Of a DNA stretch of 64,000 nucleotides, positions 26,011-33,655 are shown one piece after another. Position 1 is the first letter of the stretch. The number at the start of each line of letters is the position of its first letter. A program made the position numbers and the translations under genes. Source of the stretch: Gaiellasilicea sp963794385 (GTDB lineage: Bacteria > Actinomycetota > Thermoleophilia > Gaiellales > Gaiellaceae); NCBI GenBank assembly GCA_963794385.1, contig CAWCDT010000019.1, positions 17,609 to 81,608 on the forward strand. The letters run 5' to 3'. Below the pieces are notes generated by a model. The model made no database searches and was not told where the DNA came from. It saw only the letters and a list, made by a program, of their open reading frames with translations.

Positions 26011-27357
26011 TTAGAACCGCAGGTCCTGCAGGGCCTCGGCGGCGTTCCGATAGAGCCGCGCTGCCTCCGCGTCCTCGCCCCGTCGCGCGGCGAGATCTCC
26101 TAGCGCCACCCACGCACTGGCGCGGTGGCTGATCGACGAGAGCTGCTCGAACATCGAGTCTGCGGCGCGGAAGGCCGCCTCGGCCTCGTCCAGGCGGCCG
26201 CGCTCGAGGAGCGAGCGGCCGAGCCAGATCTGGGCCTGGCCGATCTCGCCGAGAAAGTCTTCCCGGCCTTCGAGCAGCCGCAGCGCCTCGCGCGCGTGCT
26301 CCTCGGCCGCCTCCCACTCCCCGAGCCGGAGATGGACGGTCGCGAGGCCGTTCACGGCCTGGCCGGCGTCGGCCTTAGAGTCCGCCTCGACGGCGACCGC
26401 GAACGCCGCCTTCAGCTGCTCGATCGCCTTCTGCGGGTTCCCGAGCAGAAGGCTGAGCCCGCCGAGGTTGTTCAGCAGCCGGCCGACGGTGCGCTCGTCG
26501 TCGAGCTCGTGGAAGAGGGTCTTTGCCTTCTCGGCGTAGTTGCGCGAGAGCACCCAGTGGCCGGTGCGTTCGGCAACCAGGGACGCCTGGAAGTACGCGT
26601 CGGCCATCTTGCGGCGATCGTCGACGCCCTGGGCGAGCTCGAGCGCGCGCTCGACGTCCTCGCGCGCCGCCTCGAAGTCGCGCTGGCGGCGGTAACAGCG
26701 TGAGCGCCAGTGGTAGATGTCGGAGCGGAGCCCGTCGCAGGGCATCTCGCTGCGCTCGGCCAGCGTCAGCGCCTCGTTCAGCAAGGCGACCGCCGTCGAG
26801 ATGCTCGAGAGCTTGTAGCGGCAGACGCCGAGCCGGAAGATGAGCTCAGCGCGGTCGACGTCGGAGAAGAGCGGTCCCTCGGCGAGCACGCGGGCGCTGT
26901 TCAGGAGCTCGACCGCGGTGCGGACGTCGCCTTCCTGCATCCGCACCCAGGCCTCGCCGGAGCGAGTGCGCACCTCGAGCTCGACCGAGTTGGTGGCCGA
27001 GACGACGTCGCGCACGTCGGCGTACGCGTCGATCGCCTCCCTGTATCGGTAAGCCTTCGACAGCGCCTCCGCCCGGGCGAGCAGGGTCTCGACACGGCCG
27101 CGCTCGTCGGTCGACACGCCGCTCGCGAGGTAGGCCGGGTCGACGTTCAGCTGCTCGGCGAGCCAGGCGACCGTCTCGGGCGTCGGGCGCGTCTTGCCGC
27201 GCTCGATCTGGCTGACGTACTCCTTCGAGAAGCGCTCGCCGGCGAGCTCCGTCTGGGTCAGGCCGGACGCGACGCGCAGCAGCCGCACCCGATCGCCGAG
27301 GCGGGCGCCGGCAGGTGTCGCTGCTCTACGAGTAAGGGGGGCGGGGGTCTCGGCCAT
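26011..27357 (-). CDS. XRE-family regulator with TPR repeats (RRNPP-like)
   Basis: Cytoplasmic DNA-binding regulator of 448 residues. An N-terminal XRE helix-turn-helix is LRVASGLTQTELAGERFSKE, followed by YVSQIERGKTRPTPETVAWL. After it come about nine TPR units to the C-terminus (for example AEALSKAYRYREAIDAYADV, LLNNLGGLSLLLGNPQKAIE, LGRSLLERGRLDEAEAAFRA). That is the domain order of PlcR, AimR and other RRNPP receptors that bind short re-imported peptides in the TPR groove. I chose ATG 27357 (GGAG 9-10 nt upstream) over ATG 27423, whose only ribosome site is too close. The next gene encodes a secreted-peptide candidate. Divergent from a small RNA. Confidence 0.88.
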   Translation of the reverse strand: MAETPAPLTRRAATPAGARLGDRVRLLRVASGLTQTELAGERFSKEYVSQIERGKTRPTPETVAWLAEQLNVDPAYLASGVSTDERGRVETLLARAEALSKAYRYREAIDAYADVRDVVSATNSVELEVRTRSGEAWVRMQEGDVRTAVELLNSARVLAEGPLFSDVDRAELIFRLGVCRYKLSSISTAVALLNEALTLAERSEMPCDGLRSDIYHWRSRCYRRQRDFEAAREDVERALELAQGVDDRRKMADAYFQASLVAERTGHWVLSRNYAEKAKTLFHELDDERTVGRLLNNLGGLSLLLGNPQKAIEQLKAAFAVAVEADSKADAGQAVNGLATVHLRLGEWEAAEEHAREALRLLEGREDFLGEIGQAQIWLGRSLLERGRLDEAEAAFRAADSMFEQLSSISHRASAWVALGDLAARRGEDAEAARLYRNAAEALQDLRF

Positions 27358-27372
27358 GAACGGTTCTCCGGG

Positions 27373-27404
27373 AGTGAAGCGGAATTCCTCGTGCAGTGAA
27401 GCGG
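27373..27404. promoter_or_regulatory. Direct repeats upstream of the XRE-TPR gene (operator candidate)
   Basis: AGTGAAGCGG occurs at 27373-27382 and again at 27395-27404, exactly 22 bp (two helical turns) apart, directly before the preferred start of the XRE-TPR regulator. A partial third copy, TGAAGCAG, is at 27471-27478. A dimeric XRE regulator binding two same-face half-sites is a natural reading, implying autoregulation. If ATG 27423 were the true start, the first two copies would be coding. Confidence 0.4.
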
Positions 27405-27507
27405 GAAGTGGAGTGCCGCGCATACCCCTTTACGGTGATCTTTTCCCCGCCCGCAGCCGCGTGGAGGTGGTGAAGCAGACTACCACGAAACTACTTGACC
27501 GAGCTAC

Positions 27508-27536
27508 TTGACTTTTCTGAACATCACGCCTACAGT
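27508..27536 (+). promoter_or_regulatory. Sigma70-type promoter of the small RNA
   Basis: TTGACT (27508-27513), a 17-nt spacer and TACAGT (27531-27536) form a near-consensus promoter with expected start at about 27542-27545. The -35 is part of a direct repeat, CTACTTGAC at 27491-27499 and 27504-27512 (13-bp period), which could be a second operator. No protein gene on the plus strand follows before the terminator. Confidence 0.65.
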
Positions 27537-27542
27537 TGTGCA

Positions 27543-27719
27543 CAGCTTGCACCGGCCGACGCCAGGCCCGAGTGCAAGGGCGCGCCACCGAAAAGGCGAC
27601 GCCGCAAGGCCGAAGAGCCGTGGTTGGGCCGCAGAGCCACGTCTCGCCGGAGCGTCGTCTTCGTGGCAGCTTGCCTCATGGATCGTCCCCGGAGCCGCAG
27701 CCGGGGACGATTCTTTTTT
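27543..27719 (+). ncRNA. Candidate stand-alone small RNA (~177 nt)
   Basis: Bounded by a near-consensus promoter and an intrinsic terminator, with no convincing open reading frame. Internal hairpins include TTGCAC (27546-27551) with GTGCAA, enclosing a GGCC/GGCC stem, a GGCG/CGCC stem around the loop ACCGAAAA, and CGTGG with CCACG. I compared it by eye with 6S, SRP, tmRNA, RNase P and the common riboswitch cores and found no match. It lies in the 356-bp gap (27424-27779) between the XRE-TPR gene and the tetR end. It diverges from the former and runs toward the latter, so could act in trans or be read through by neither. Confidence 0.6.
27682..27719 (+). terminator. Intrinsic terminator of the small RNA
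   Basis: ATCGTCCCCGG (27682-27692) pairs perfectly with CCGGGGACGAT (27701-27711) around the 8-nt loop AGCCGCAG, followed at once by TCTTTTTT to 27719. The GC-rich stem plus U run is a textbook rho-independent terminator on the plus strand, rare in this genome region. Confidence 0.85.
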
Positions 27720-27740
27720 GGCTTGAAAAAAGAATCGTCC
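27705..27740. repeat. 15-bp perfect inverted repeat overlapping the terminator
   Basis: GGACGATTCTTTTTT (27705-27719), spacer GGCTTG, AAAAAAGAATCGTCC (27726-27740). The left arm is the right arm plus U run of the terminator stem, so the two hairpins are mutually exclusive in an RNA that reads past 27740. It could act as an antiterminator, or protect 3' ends of transcripts entering from the tetR side. Confidence 0.7.
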
Positions 27741-27779
27741 TCTTCCGTCGCATGCCTGGCTGGCCACCGGACTTCCGTG

Positions 27780-28391
27780 CTACCCGTTGCCGGTGAGCCA
27801 CCGGTGGCGTTGGGCAGCCATCGCGCGGAAGTCGTCCTCGCCGAGGAGGCCGCCGAGGCGGCCCGCGAAGCCGAACAGCAGAGCCGCGCCGACAAATACC
27901 CACGCCTCCGCGTCCGCGTCGCGATCGGGCGGGACGCCACCCGCGGCCTGGGCTCGGCGAACCACGCCGGCGACGTAGTCGTGGACGTCGCGCAGCTGCC
28001 CGCGGAGGAAGCTCCTGATCTCGTCGTCCTCGCCGGCCTCGCTCAGCGCCTGCATCCAGAGCATCGCCGGCTTCACCTCGCCGGAGGCGTGGAACGTGAG
28101 CGCGGCCCGCCCGATCGCCGCGACCGCGTCGTGGTCGCCGAGCGCAGCGAGCCGCTCGTCGAACGCAGCCCGCAGCGACCCCCAGGCCGCGTCGAGGCAT
28201 GCGAGGTAGAGCTCGCGCTTCGACGCGAAGTGGCGGTAGAGGATCGGCTCGGAGACTCCCGCTGCCCGGGCGATCTCGGCGGTCGTCGCACCGCTGTAGC
28301 TCGAGCCTGCGAAGACCCGCAGCGCGGCCTCGACGATCGCCTGCCGGCGCTCCGCCGCCGGCAGGCGCGTCGACTGCGTGAGCTGCGTCAT
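27780..28391 (-). CDS. TetR-family transcriptional regulator
   Basis: 203 residues. The N-terminal TetR HTH is EAALRVFAGSSYSGATTAEI then ARAAGVSEPILYRHFASKRE. The ligand domain is typical in length, with FHASGEVKPAMLWMQALSEA. ATG at 28391 overlaps the MFS stop (ATGA), so it is the second gene of a pump-regulator operon and probably represses that operon through the palindrome at 29843-29860. No inducer can be predicted. Confidence 0.9.
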   Translation of the reverse strand: MTQLTQSTRLPAAERRQAIVEAALRVFAGSSYSGATTAEIARAAGVSEPILYRHFASKRELYLACLDAAWGSLRAAFDERLAALGDHDAVAAIGRAALTFHASGEVKPAMLWMQALSEAGEDDEIRSFLRGQLRDVHDYVAGVVRRAQAAGGVPPDRDADAEAWVFVGAALLFGFAGRLGGLLGEDDFRAMAAQRHRWLTGNG

Positions 28392-29809
28392 GCGGCGACC
28401 TCGACCGGCGCCGCCTCCTCGTGGCCGGGCTCCTGCCGGACGAGCGCGAAGGCGACGATCGCACCCGCGAAGGCGATCAGGGACGCGACCAGCAGCGCGC
28501 GCTCGAAGCCGGCCATGAAGCCCTCGAGCGTCCGGCGGCCCGCCGCCTCGTGGGCCACGATCGCACCCATGATCGCGATCCCAAGCGAGCCCCCGACCTG
28601 ACGCATCGCGTTCAGGACGGCCGCGCCGACGCCCGACTTCTCGACCGGCACCGCGCGCGTCGCTGCTGCGGCCGTCGGCGTCATCGTCATCGCCATGCCG
28701 AGCCCGCCGACGAGGAAGGCGGGCAGCAGCGACCAGAAGGTCGCGTCCTCGCCGAGCTGCGAGAAGTACAGGAGTTGGACGCCGAGCAGGACCATGCCGC
28801 CCGACATCAGCCAGCGAGAGCCGTGCCGGTCGGAAAGCTTCCCCGCGATCGGCGCCACGAGGATGATCAGCAGCGTCATCGGCAGGAAGGCCGCGCCGGC
28901 CTGGACGGCCGAGTAGCCAAGCACGTTCTGCATGTAGATCGAGACGAAGAAGAAGACGCCGAACATCGCCAGCGCGACGAGGAGCATCGTGGTGTTCGCG
29001 CCGGCGTAGGTGCCGCTGCGGAACAGGGTCAGGTCGAGCATCGGCGCCCGCCGGCGCCGCTCGATCACGAGGAACGCCGCCAGCGAGACGGCGGCGACCG
29101 CGAACGAGCCCAGGATCCGCGCGGACGTCCAGCCGTACGTGTTCGCTTCGATCAGCCCGTAGGTGAGCGCGAAGAGGCCGAGCGCCGAGGTGGCGAGACC
29201 CGGAAGGTCGAGGCTCTCGTGCGTGTCGTCCTTCGACTCGTCGATCAGCAGGTAGCTCGCGGCGATCGCGACCACCCCGACCGGCACGTTCACGAAGAAG
29301 ATCCAGTGCCAGCTCAGGTGCTCCGTGAGCAGACCGCCGACGAGGGGGCCGATCGCGAGCGCGAGCGCCGACACGCCGGCCCAGATCCCGATCGCCGCCC
29401 CACGCTCCCTGGGCGGGAACGTCGCAGCGATGATCGAGAGCGTCGCCGGGTTCATCAGCGCCGCGCCGGCCCCCTGCACGACGCGCGCCGCGATCAGCAT
29501 GTCGCCGGACTCGGCGAGCCCGCACCAGAGCGAAGCGCCGGTGAAGACGACGATGCCGACGACGAAGATAAGGCGGCGGCCGAACGCGTCGGCGAGCTTG
29601 CCGCCGATCAGCATCAGCGCCGCGAAGCTGAGCGCGTACCCCGCCACGATCCACTGCAGCTCGGAGAGACCCACGCCGAGGTCCTCCTGGATCGAGGGCA
29701 GCGCGACGTTCACCACCGTGTTGTCGAGCATGATCATGAAGAGCCCGAACGCGACAGCGCCGAGCGTCCACCACTTGCGCCGCTCCTCTGAAAAGATTGC
29801 GAGAGCCAT
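28388..29809 (-). CDS. MFS multidrug exporter, DHA2 (EmrB/QacA) family
   Basis: 473 residues with about 14 TM helices, the DHA2 hallmark. Motifs are GLFMIMLDNTVVNVALPSIQ (D1) in TM1, LIGGKLADAFGRRLIF (motif A) and RVVQGAGAALMNPATLSII (motif B), with GVSALALAIGPLVGGLL (motif C, antiporter). Proton-coupled drug export from the cytoplasm is the family function. It precedes a co-transcribed tetR. The upstream palindrome lies between this gene and the divergent acyl-CoA synthetase. Confidence 0.92.
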   Translation of the reverse strand: MALAIFSEERRKWWTLGAVAFGLFMIMLDNTVVNVALPSIQEDLGVGLSELQWIVAGYALSFAALMLIGGKLADAFGRRLIFVVGIVVFTGASLWCGLAESGDMLIAARVVQGAGAALMNPATLSIIAATFPPRERGAAIGIWAGVSALALAIGPLVGGLLTEHLSWHWIFFVNVPVGVVAIAASYLLIDESKDDTHESLDLPGLATSALGLFALTYGLIEANTYGWTSARILGSFAVAAVSLAAFLVIERRRRAPMLDLTLFRSGTYAGANTTMLLVALAMFGVFFFVSIYMQNVLGYSAVQAGAAFLPMTLLIILVAPIAGKLSDRHGSRWLMSGGMVLLGVQLLYFSQLGEDATFWSLLPAFLVGGLGMAMTMTPTAAAATRAVPVEKSGVGAAVLNAMRQVGGSLGIAIMGAIVAHEAAGRRTLEGFMAGFERALLVASLIAFAGAIVAFALVRQEPGHEEAAPVEVAA

Positions 29810-29842
29810 GAGCCTCCCTTCGAGCGTCGTTAGCGTGCGCTA

Positions 29843-29860
29843 GGTTAGTGAGCACTAACC
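29843..29860. promoter_or_regulatory. TetR operator-like palindrome overlapping the synthetase start codon
   Basis: GGTTAGTG AG CACTAACC is a perfect 8-bp inverted repeat with a 2-bp centre. The GTG at 29848-29850 inside it is the first codon of the divergent acyl-CoA synthetase gene. A related element, TAGCG TG CGCTA, lies at 29831-29842. TetR-family regulators commonly bind such 16-18 bp palindromes, and the nearest TetR gene is in the divergent operon. Confidence 0.6.
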
Positions 29861-31737
29861 TGAACCGCAAGTGGGCCTGGAGGCCTACGCAAGAGCAGCT
29901 CGAGGCTGCGAACGTGGCCCGGCTGGCCGGCAAGCTCGGCTGCGACGACTACGCGTCCCTCCACCGTGTCTCGGTCGACGACCCGGAACGGTTCTGGCGT
30001 GCGGTCGCCGACGACCTCGCGCTCGAGCTCGCCCGCCCGTGGGACCGCGTGCGCGACGACTCGCGCGGGATCGAGTGGACGACATGGTTCGAGGGCGCGC
30101 GGCTGAACGTTGCCACTGCATGTGTGCATGCGTGGGCGACGCGGACCCCGGACGCGACCGCTGCCGTCTTCCGGGGCGAGGACGGCGCGCGGCGCGAGTG
30201 GACGTTCGCCGAGCTCTCGCGCGAGGTCGTCCGCGTCGCCGAGGCGCTGCAGGCGCTCGGCGTCGCCGCCGGCGACCGCGTCGCCGTCTACATGCCGATG
30301 TCACCCGAGGCGGCGATCGCGTTGCACGCCTGCGCTCATCTCGGCGCGGTTCAGGTCCCGATCTTCTCGGGATTCGCCGCGTCCGCGATCGTGCAGCGCC
30401 TCCGCGACTCCGAGGCGAAGGTGGTGATCACGGCCGACTACTCGCTCCGCCGCGGTACCCGGGTGCCGATGCGCGAGACCGTCGAGGGGGCGCTGCGGGA
30501 GTCACCGTCCGTCGAGCACGTGCTGCTCTGGCGGCGGGACGAGCTGGCCTGGGAAGCCGAGCTCGGACCGGGCGAGTTGCCGCCGCTCGAGGTCGATGCC
30601 GAGCATCCGTACCTGCTCGCGTACACCTCCGGCACCACCGGCCGGCCGAAAGGGGCTCTGCACGTCCACGGCGGCTTCCTCCTCTCGATTGCGCGCGAGG
30701 CCGCCTACCAGTCCGACATCCACGCCGGCGACCGCGTCCTCTTCGCGACCGACATGGGCTGGATCATGGGACCGTGGACCGTGGTCGGAGCCGGCGCGCT
30801 CGGCGCCTGCGTCGTCTACATGGAAGGTGCGCCCGACCGGCCGCACGACCGCATCTGGCGGCTCGTCGAGGAGGAGCGGCTGACGATGCTCGGCCTCTCG
30901 CCCACGCTCGTCCGCGCCCTGATCCCGACCGGCGAGCCCGAGGCCGACCTCGCCTCGCTGCGGGCGGTCACGACCACCGGGGAACCGTGGAACGCGGGCC
31001 CGTACGACTGGCTGAACAAGCACGTCGCGGGGGACGGGCGGATCCCGATCATCAATATCTCCGGCGGCACCGAGGTCGGCGCCTGCTTCCTCTCGGTGAC
31101 GCCGATGGCGCCGACGAAGCCGGTCTCGCTCGGCTTCCCTGCGCTCGGTGCCGCGATCGACGTCTACTCGCCCGCCGGAACGCCCTTGAGGGACGAGGTC
31201 GGCGAGCTCGTGTGCACGCAGGCCTGGCCGGGCATGACGCGCGGCATCTGGGGCGACGAGGAGCGCTACCTCGAGACCTACTGGCGCCGCTTCCCCGGCG
31301 TCTGGACGCACGGCGACTGGGCTTCGATCGACGAGGACGGCTACTGGTACCTGCACGGCCGCTCGGACGACACGCTCAACATCGCGGGCAAGCGGATCGG
31401 GCCGGCCGAGCTCGAGTCGGCCGCGCTCGAGCACCCGTCGGTCGCGGAGGCGGCGGCGATCGGCGTCCCGCACGAGGTCAAGGGCGAGACGGCGTGGATC
31501 TACTGCGCGCTCAAGCCTGGCGCCGAGGCGGATGCCGACGCCATCCGGGCGACGGTGGCGGCGTCGCTCGGCAAGGCTTTCGCCCCCGAGCGCGTGCTCT
31601 TCGTCTCCGCGCTCCCGAAGACGCGGTCGGCGAAGATCGTCCGCCGCGCGGTACGCGCGAAGGCTCTCGGTGAGGACCCGGGCGACCTCTCGACGCTCGA
31701 GAACCCCGACGTACTGGAGGAGATCGCACATGTCTAG
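29848..31737 (+). CDS. Acetyl/acyl-CoA synthetase-like AMP-forming ligase
   Basis: 629 residues of the ANL superfamily, acetyl-CoA synthetase branch. The N-terminal ACAS-like segment is followed by the P-loop AYTSGTTGRPKGALHVHGG, ISGGTEVGACFLSVTP (A5), WTHGDWASIDEDGYWYLHGR (A7) and the C-terminal lysine in LPKTRSAKIVRRAV. The usual glycine before that lysine is alanine here. The GTG start lies inside the palindrome; a -10-like TAGCGT (29831-29836) suggests a very short leader. The stop overlaps the SDR start by 8 bp, the beginning of a four-gene chain (ligase, SDR, two LanC-like). Confidence 0.9.
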   Translation: MSTNLNRKWAWRPTQEQLEAANVARLAGKLGCDDYASLHRVSVDDPERFWRAVADDLALELARPWDRVRDDSRGIEWTTWFEGARLNVATACVHAWATRTPDATAAVFRGEDGARREWTFAELSREVVRVAEALQALGVAAGDRVAVYMPMSPEAAIALHACAHLGAVQVPIFSGFAASAIVQRLRDSEAKVVITADYSLRRGTRVPMRETVEGALRESPSVEHVLLWRRDELAWEAELGPGELPPLEVDAEHPYLLAYTSGTTGRPKGALHVHGGFLLSIAREAAYQSDIHAGDRVLFATDMGWIMGPWTVVGAGALGACVVYMEGAPDRPHDRIWRLVEEERLTMLGLSPTLVRALIPTGEPEADLASLRAVTTTGEPWNAGPYDWLNKHVAGDGRIPIINISGGTEVGACFLSVTPMAPTKPVSLGFPALGAAIDVYSPAGTPLRDEVGELVCTQAWPGMTRGIWGDEERYLETYWRRFPGVWTHGDWASIDEDGYWYLHGRSDDTLNIAGKRIGPAELESAALEHPSVAEAAAIGVPHEVKGETAWIYCALKPGAEADADAIRATVAASLGKAFAPERVLFVSALPKTRSAKIVRRAVRAKALGEDPGDLSTLENPDVLEEIAHV

Positions 31738-32470
31738 AGCACTGGTGACCGGCGGCGGCCGCGGGATCGGCGCGGGGATCGCGCGGGAGCTTGCCGCGAA
31801 CGGCTTCCACGTAACGGTGACGGGACGCACGGCGGGCCAGGTCGAGGCGGTCGCACAGGAGATCGGCGGCGACGCCGTCGTCGGCGACGTCTCGAAGCGC
31901 GAGGACGTGGAGCGGATGGTCGCGGTGGCAGAGCCGATCGACCTGCTCGTCGCGAATGCCGGTATCGGCGTGCGGGAGGAGGCTGCGTGGGAGGTCGACA
32001 TCGACGAGTGGTGGCAGGTGTTCGAGACGAACGTGCTAGGCGTCCACCTCTGCTGCCGCACCGTCGTCCCGGGCATGCTCGAGCGCGGTCAAGGCCGAAT
32101 CGTGATCACCGGCAGCGGTGCCTCCTACCTCCCCGGAGCGAGAGCGACGGCCTACACCGCGAGCAAAGCGGCGGCGTGCCGGTACGGCGAGACGCTCGCG
32201 AACCGGCTGGAGGGTCGCATCCCGGTCTTTGTGATCAGCCCGGGCCTCGTGCGAACGGAGATGACCGAGGGGAACTTCCCAGACGATGCGCCGTGGACGC
32301 CGCCCGAGCTGGCGCCGCGGCTGGTCGCGGCACTCGCCTCGGGCCGCTTCGACCGTCTGAGCGGCCGGTACATCCATGCAGAGCACGACCCGCTCGACGA
32401 GCTCGAACGGCGGCTCGACCGGATCGTCGCGGAGGACCTGAACGCGATCCGACTCCGCCGCGAGTCCTGA
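31730..32470 (+). CDS. Short-chain dehydrogenase/reductase (FabG-like)
   Basis: 246 residues. Cofactor motif LVTGGGRGIGAGIARELAAN, then DLLVANAGIGVREEAAW, the serine in RIVITGSGASYLPGAR and YTASKAAACRYGETLA. The C-terminal IHAEHDPLDELERRLDRI differs from FabG proper. It is translationally coupled on both sides (8-bp overlap upstream, TGATG junction downstream). Together with the ligase it could process an acyl or short-chain acid, but nothing fixes the substrate. Confidence 0.9.
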   Translation: MSRALVTGGGRGIGAGIARELAANGFHVTVTGRTAGQVEAVAQEIGGDAVVGDVSKREDVERMVAVAEPIDLLVANAGIGVREEAAWEVDIDEWWQVFETNVLGVHLCCRTVVPGMLERGQGRIVITGSGASYLPGARATAYTASKAAACRYGETLANRLEGRIPVFVISPGLVRTEMTEGNFPDDAPWTPPELAPRLVAALASGRFDRLSGRYIHAEHDPLDELERRLDRIVAEDLNAIRLRRES

Positions 32471-33655
32471 TGCTGTTGCGGCCCGAGGACTTCGAGCCGG
32501 TCACCGACGAACTCTGGGACGCGAGCCGCGTGCGGGCGGCGATCGCGCGGATCGTCGCCGACGTGGACGAGGCATACCGGCGGCAGCCTCTGTGGCCGCC
32601 CCCGCCGGACGCACCGGTCCCGCCGGGGCGGCCCGAGCCATCGCTCTACGGCGGGGCGCCGGGGCTCGCCTGGGCGCTCGACGCGCTCGCGCAGCGTGGG
32701 CACGCGGAGACGGCGCTCGAGCCGAGCTCCGTCGCACTCGACGCGCTCGACGCGTGGCGCGCCGACCCGGTCTTCTTCCCGACATCCGCCGATCTGCCGC
32801 AGCGCGAGTCATCGCTGCTGTCCGGAGAGGCGGGCGTTCTGTTCGTCGCGTGGTCGCTGACCGGCCGGGCCGCGCTCGCCGACGACCTCCACGCGCGCGT
32901 CCGCGCGAACATCGATGCCGACGACCTCGACGAGCTCATGTGGGGCACGGCCGGAACGCTTCTCATCGCGAGCACGCTGTTCGAGCACACCGGCGAGGAG
33001 CGCTGGGCGGAAGCCTGCCGCGACAGCGCCGACGCGTTGCTCGCTCGGCGCGACGCCGACGGCATCTGGGTACAGCGACGCTTCAACGGAGCGCGATACC
33101 TCGGGCCCGTCCACGGCTTCGTCGGCAACGTCTACGCGCTCTTGACGTCGCTCGACGGCGAGCGCGCGGAGTCGCTTCGCAGGGAGGCGAACGACGTGCT
33201 CGCTCGATTCGCCGTCCGGGACGGCGCTCTCTGCAACTGGCCGCCGGCCGCAGGAGACGGCCTGGAAGGGCGCACCGGTGAGATCAGGCTGCAGTGGTGC
33301 CACGGCGGGCCGGGCATCGTCGCCACTGCGGCTCCCTACCTGGACGAGGACCTCCTGGTCGGGGGCGCCGAGCTGACGTGGGCGGCCGGCGCACACCGAG
33401 AGGCGAAAGGGCGCGGGGATATGTCACGGCACCGCAGGCAACGGGTACGCCCTGCTGGCGACCTTCGAGCGCACAGGCGACGAGCGATGGCTCGAGCGCT
33501 CCCGGAGCTTCGCCGTCCACGCGCTGGCCCAGGCAGAGCGGGAGCCCCCGGTGTACTCGCTCTGGCTGGGCGGACTCGGCGCCGCAATCTTCGCCTCCGA
33601 CTGCCTGGACGCGGTCAGCCGCTACCCCTTCCTCGAGCTGCAGCGCGCCGCGTGA
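32470..33655 (+). CDS. LanC-like cyclase, copy 1 (one frameshift)
   Basis: About 395 residues with the alpha/alpha-toroid and all LanC catalytic positions: GPVHGFVGNVYALL (acid/base histidine), LQWCHGGPGIVA (first zinc cysteine) and, after a shift, ICHGTAGNGYALLATFERTG (second zinc Cys and His). The shift is a GGGG at 33415-33418 where the paralogue implies GGG, so a homopolymer error is likely. LanC enzymes add cysteine thiols to dehydroamino acids; stand-alone LanC-like proteins may bind glutathione or modify proteins. No precursor peptide, LanB or LanM dehydratase is near. Start ATG overlaps the SDR stop by one base. Confidence 0.85.

Noticed and set aside
27543..27719. Identity as 6S RNA, SRP RNA, tmRNA, RNase P or a c-di-GMP, glycine, SAM or ydaO riboswitch
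   Set aside because: None of the conserved cores is present, and no gene lies downstream on the same strand.
27508..28601. Plus-strand open frames across the small-RNA interval and tetR
   Set aside because: The 72-codon frame starts within the -35 hexamer and reads through the terminator, and the 368-codon frame is antisense to tetR; neither has a ribosome site.
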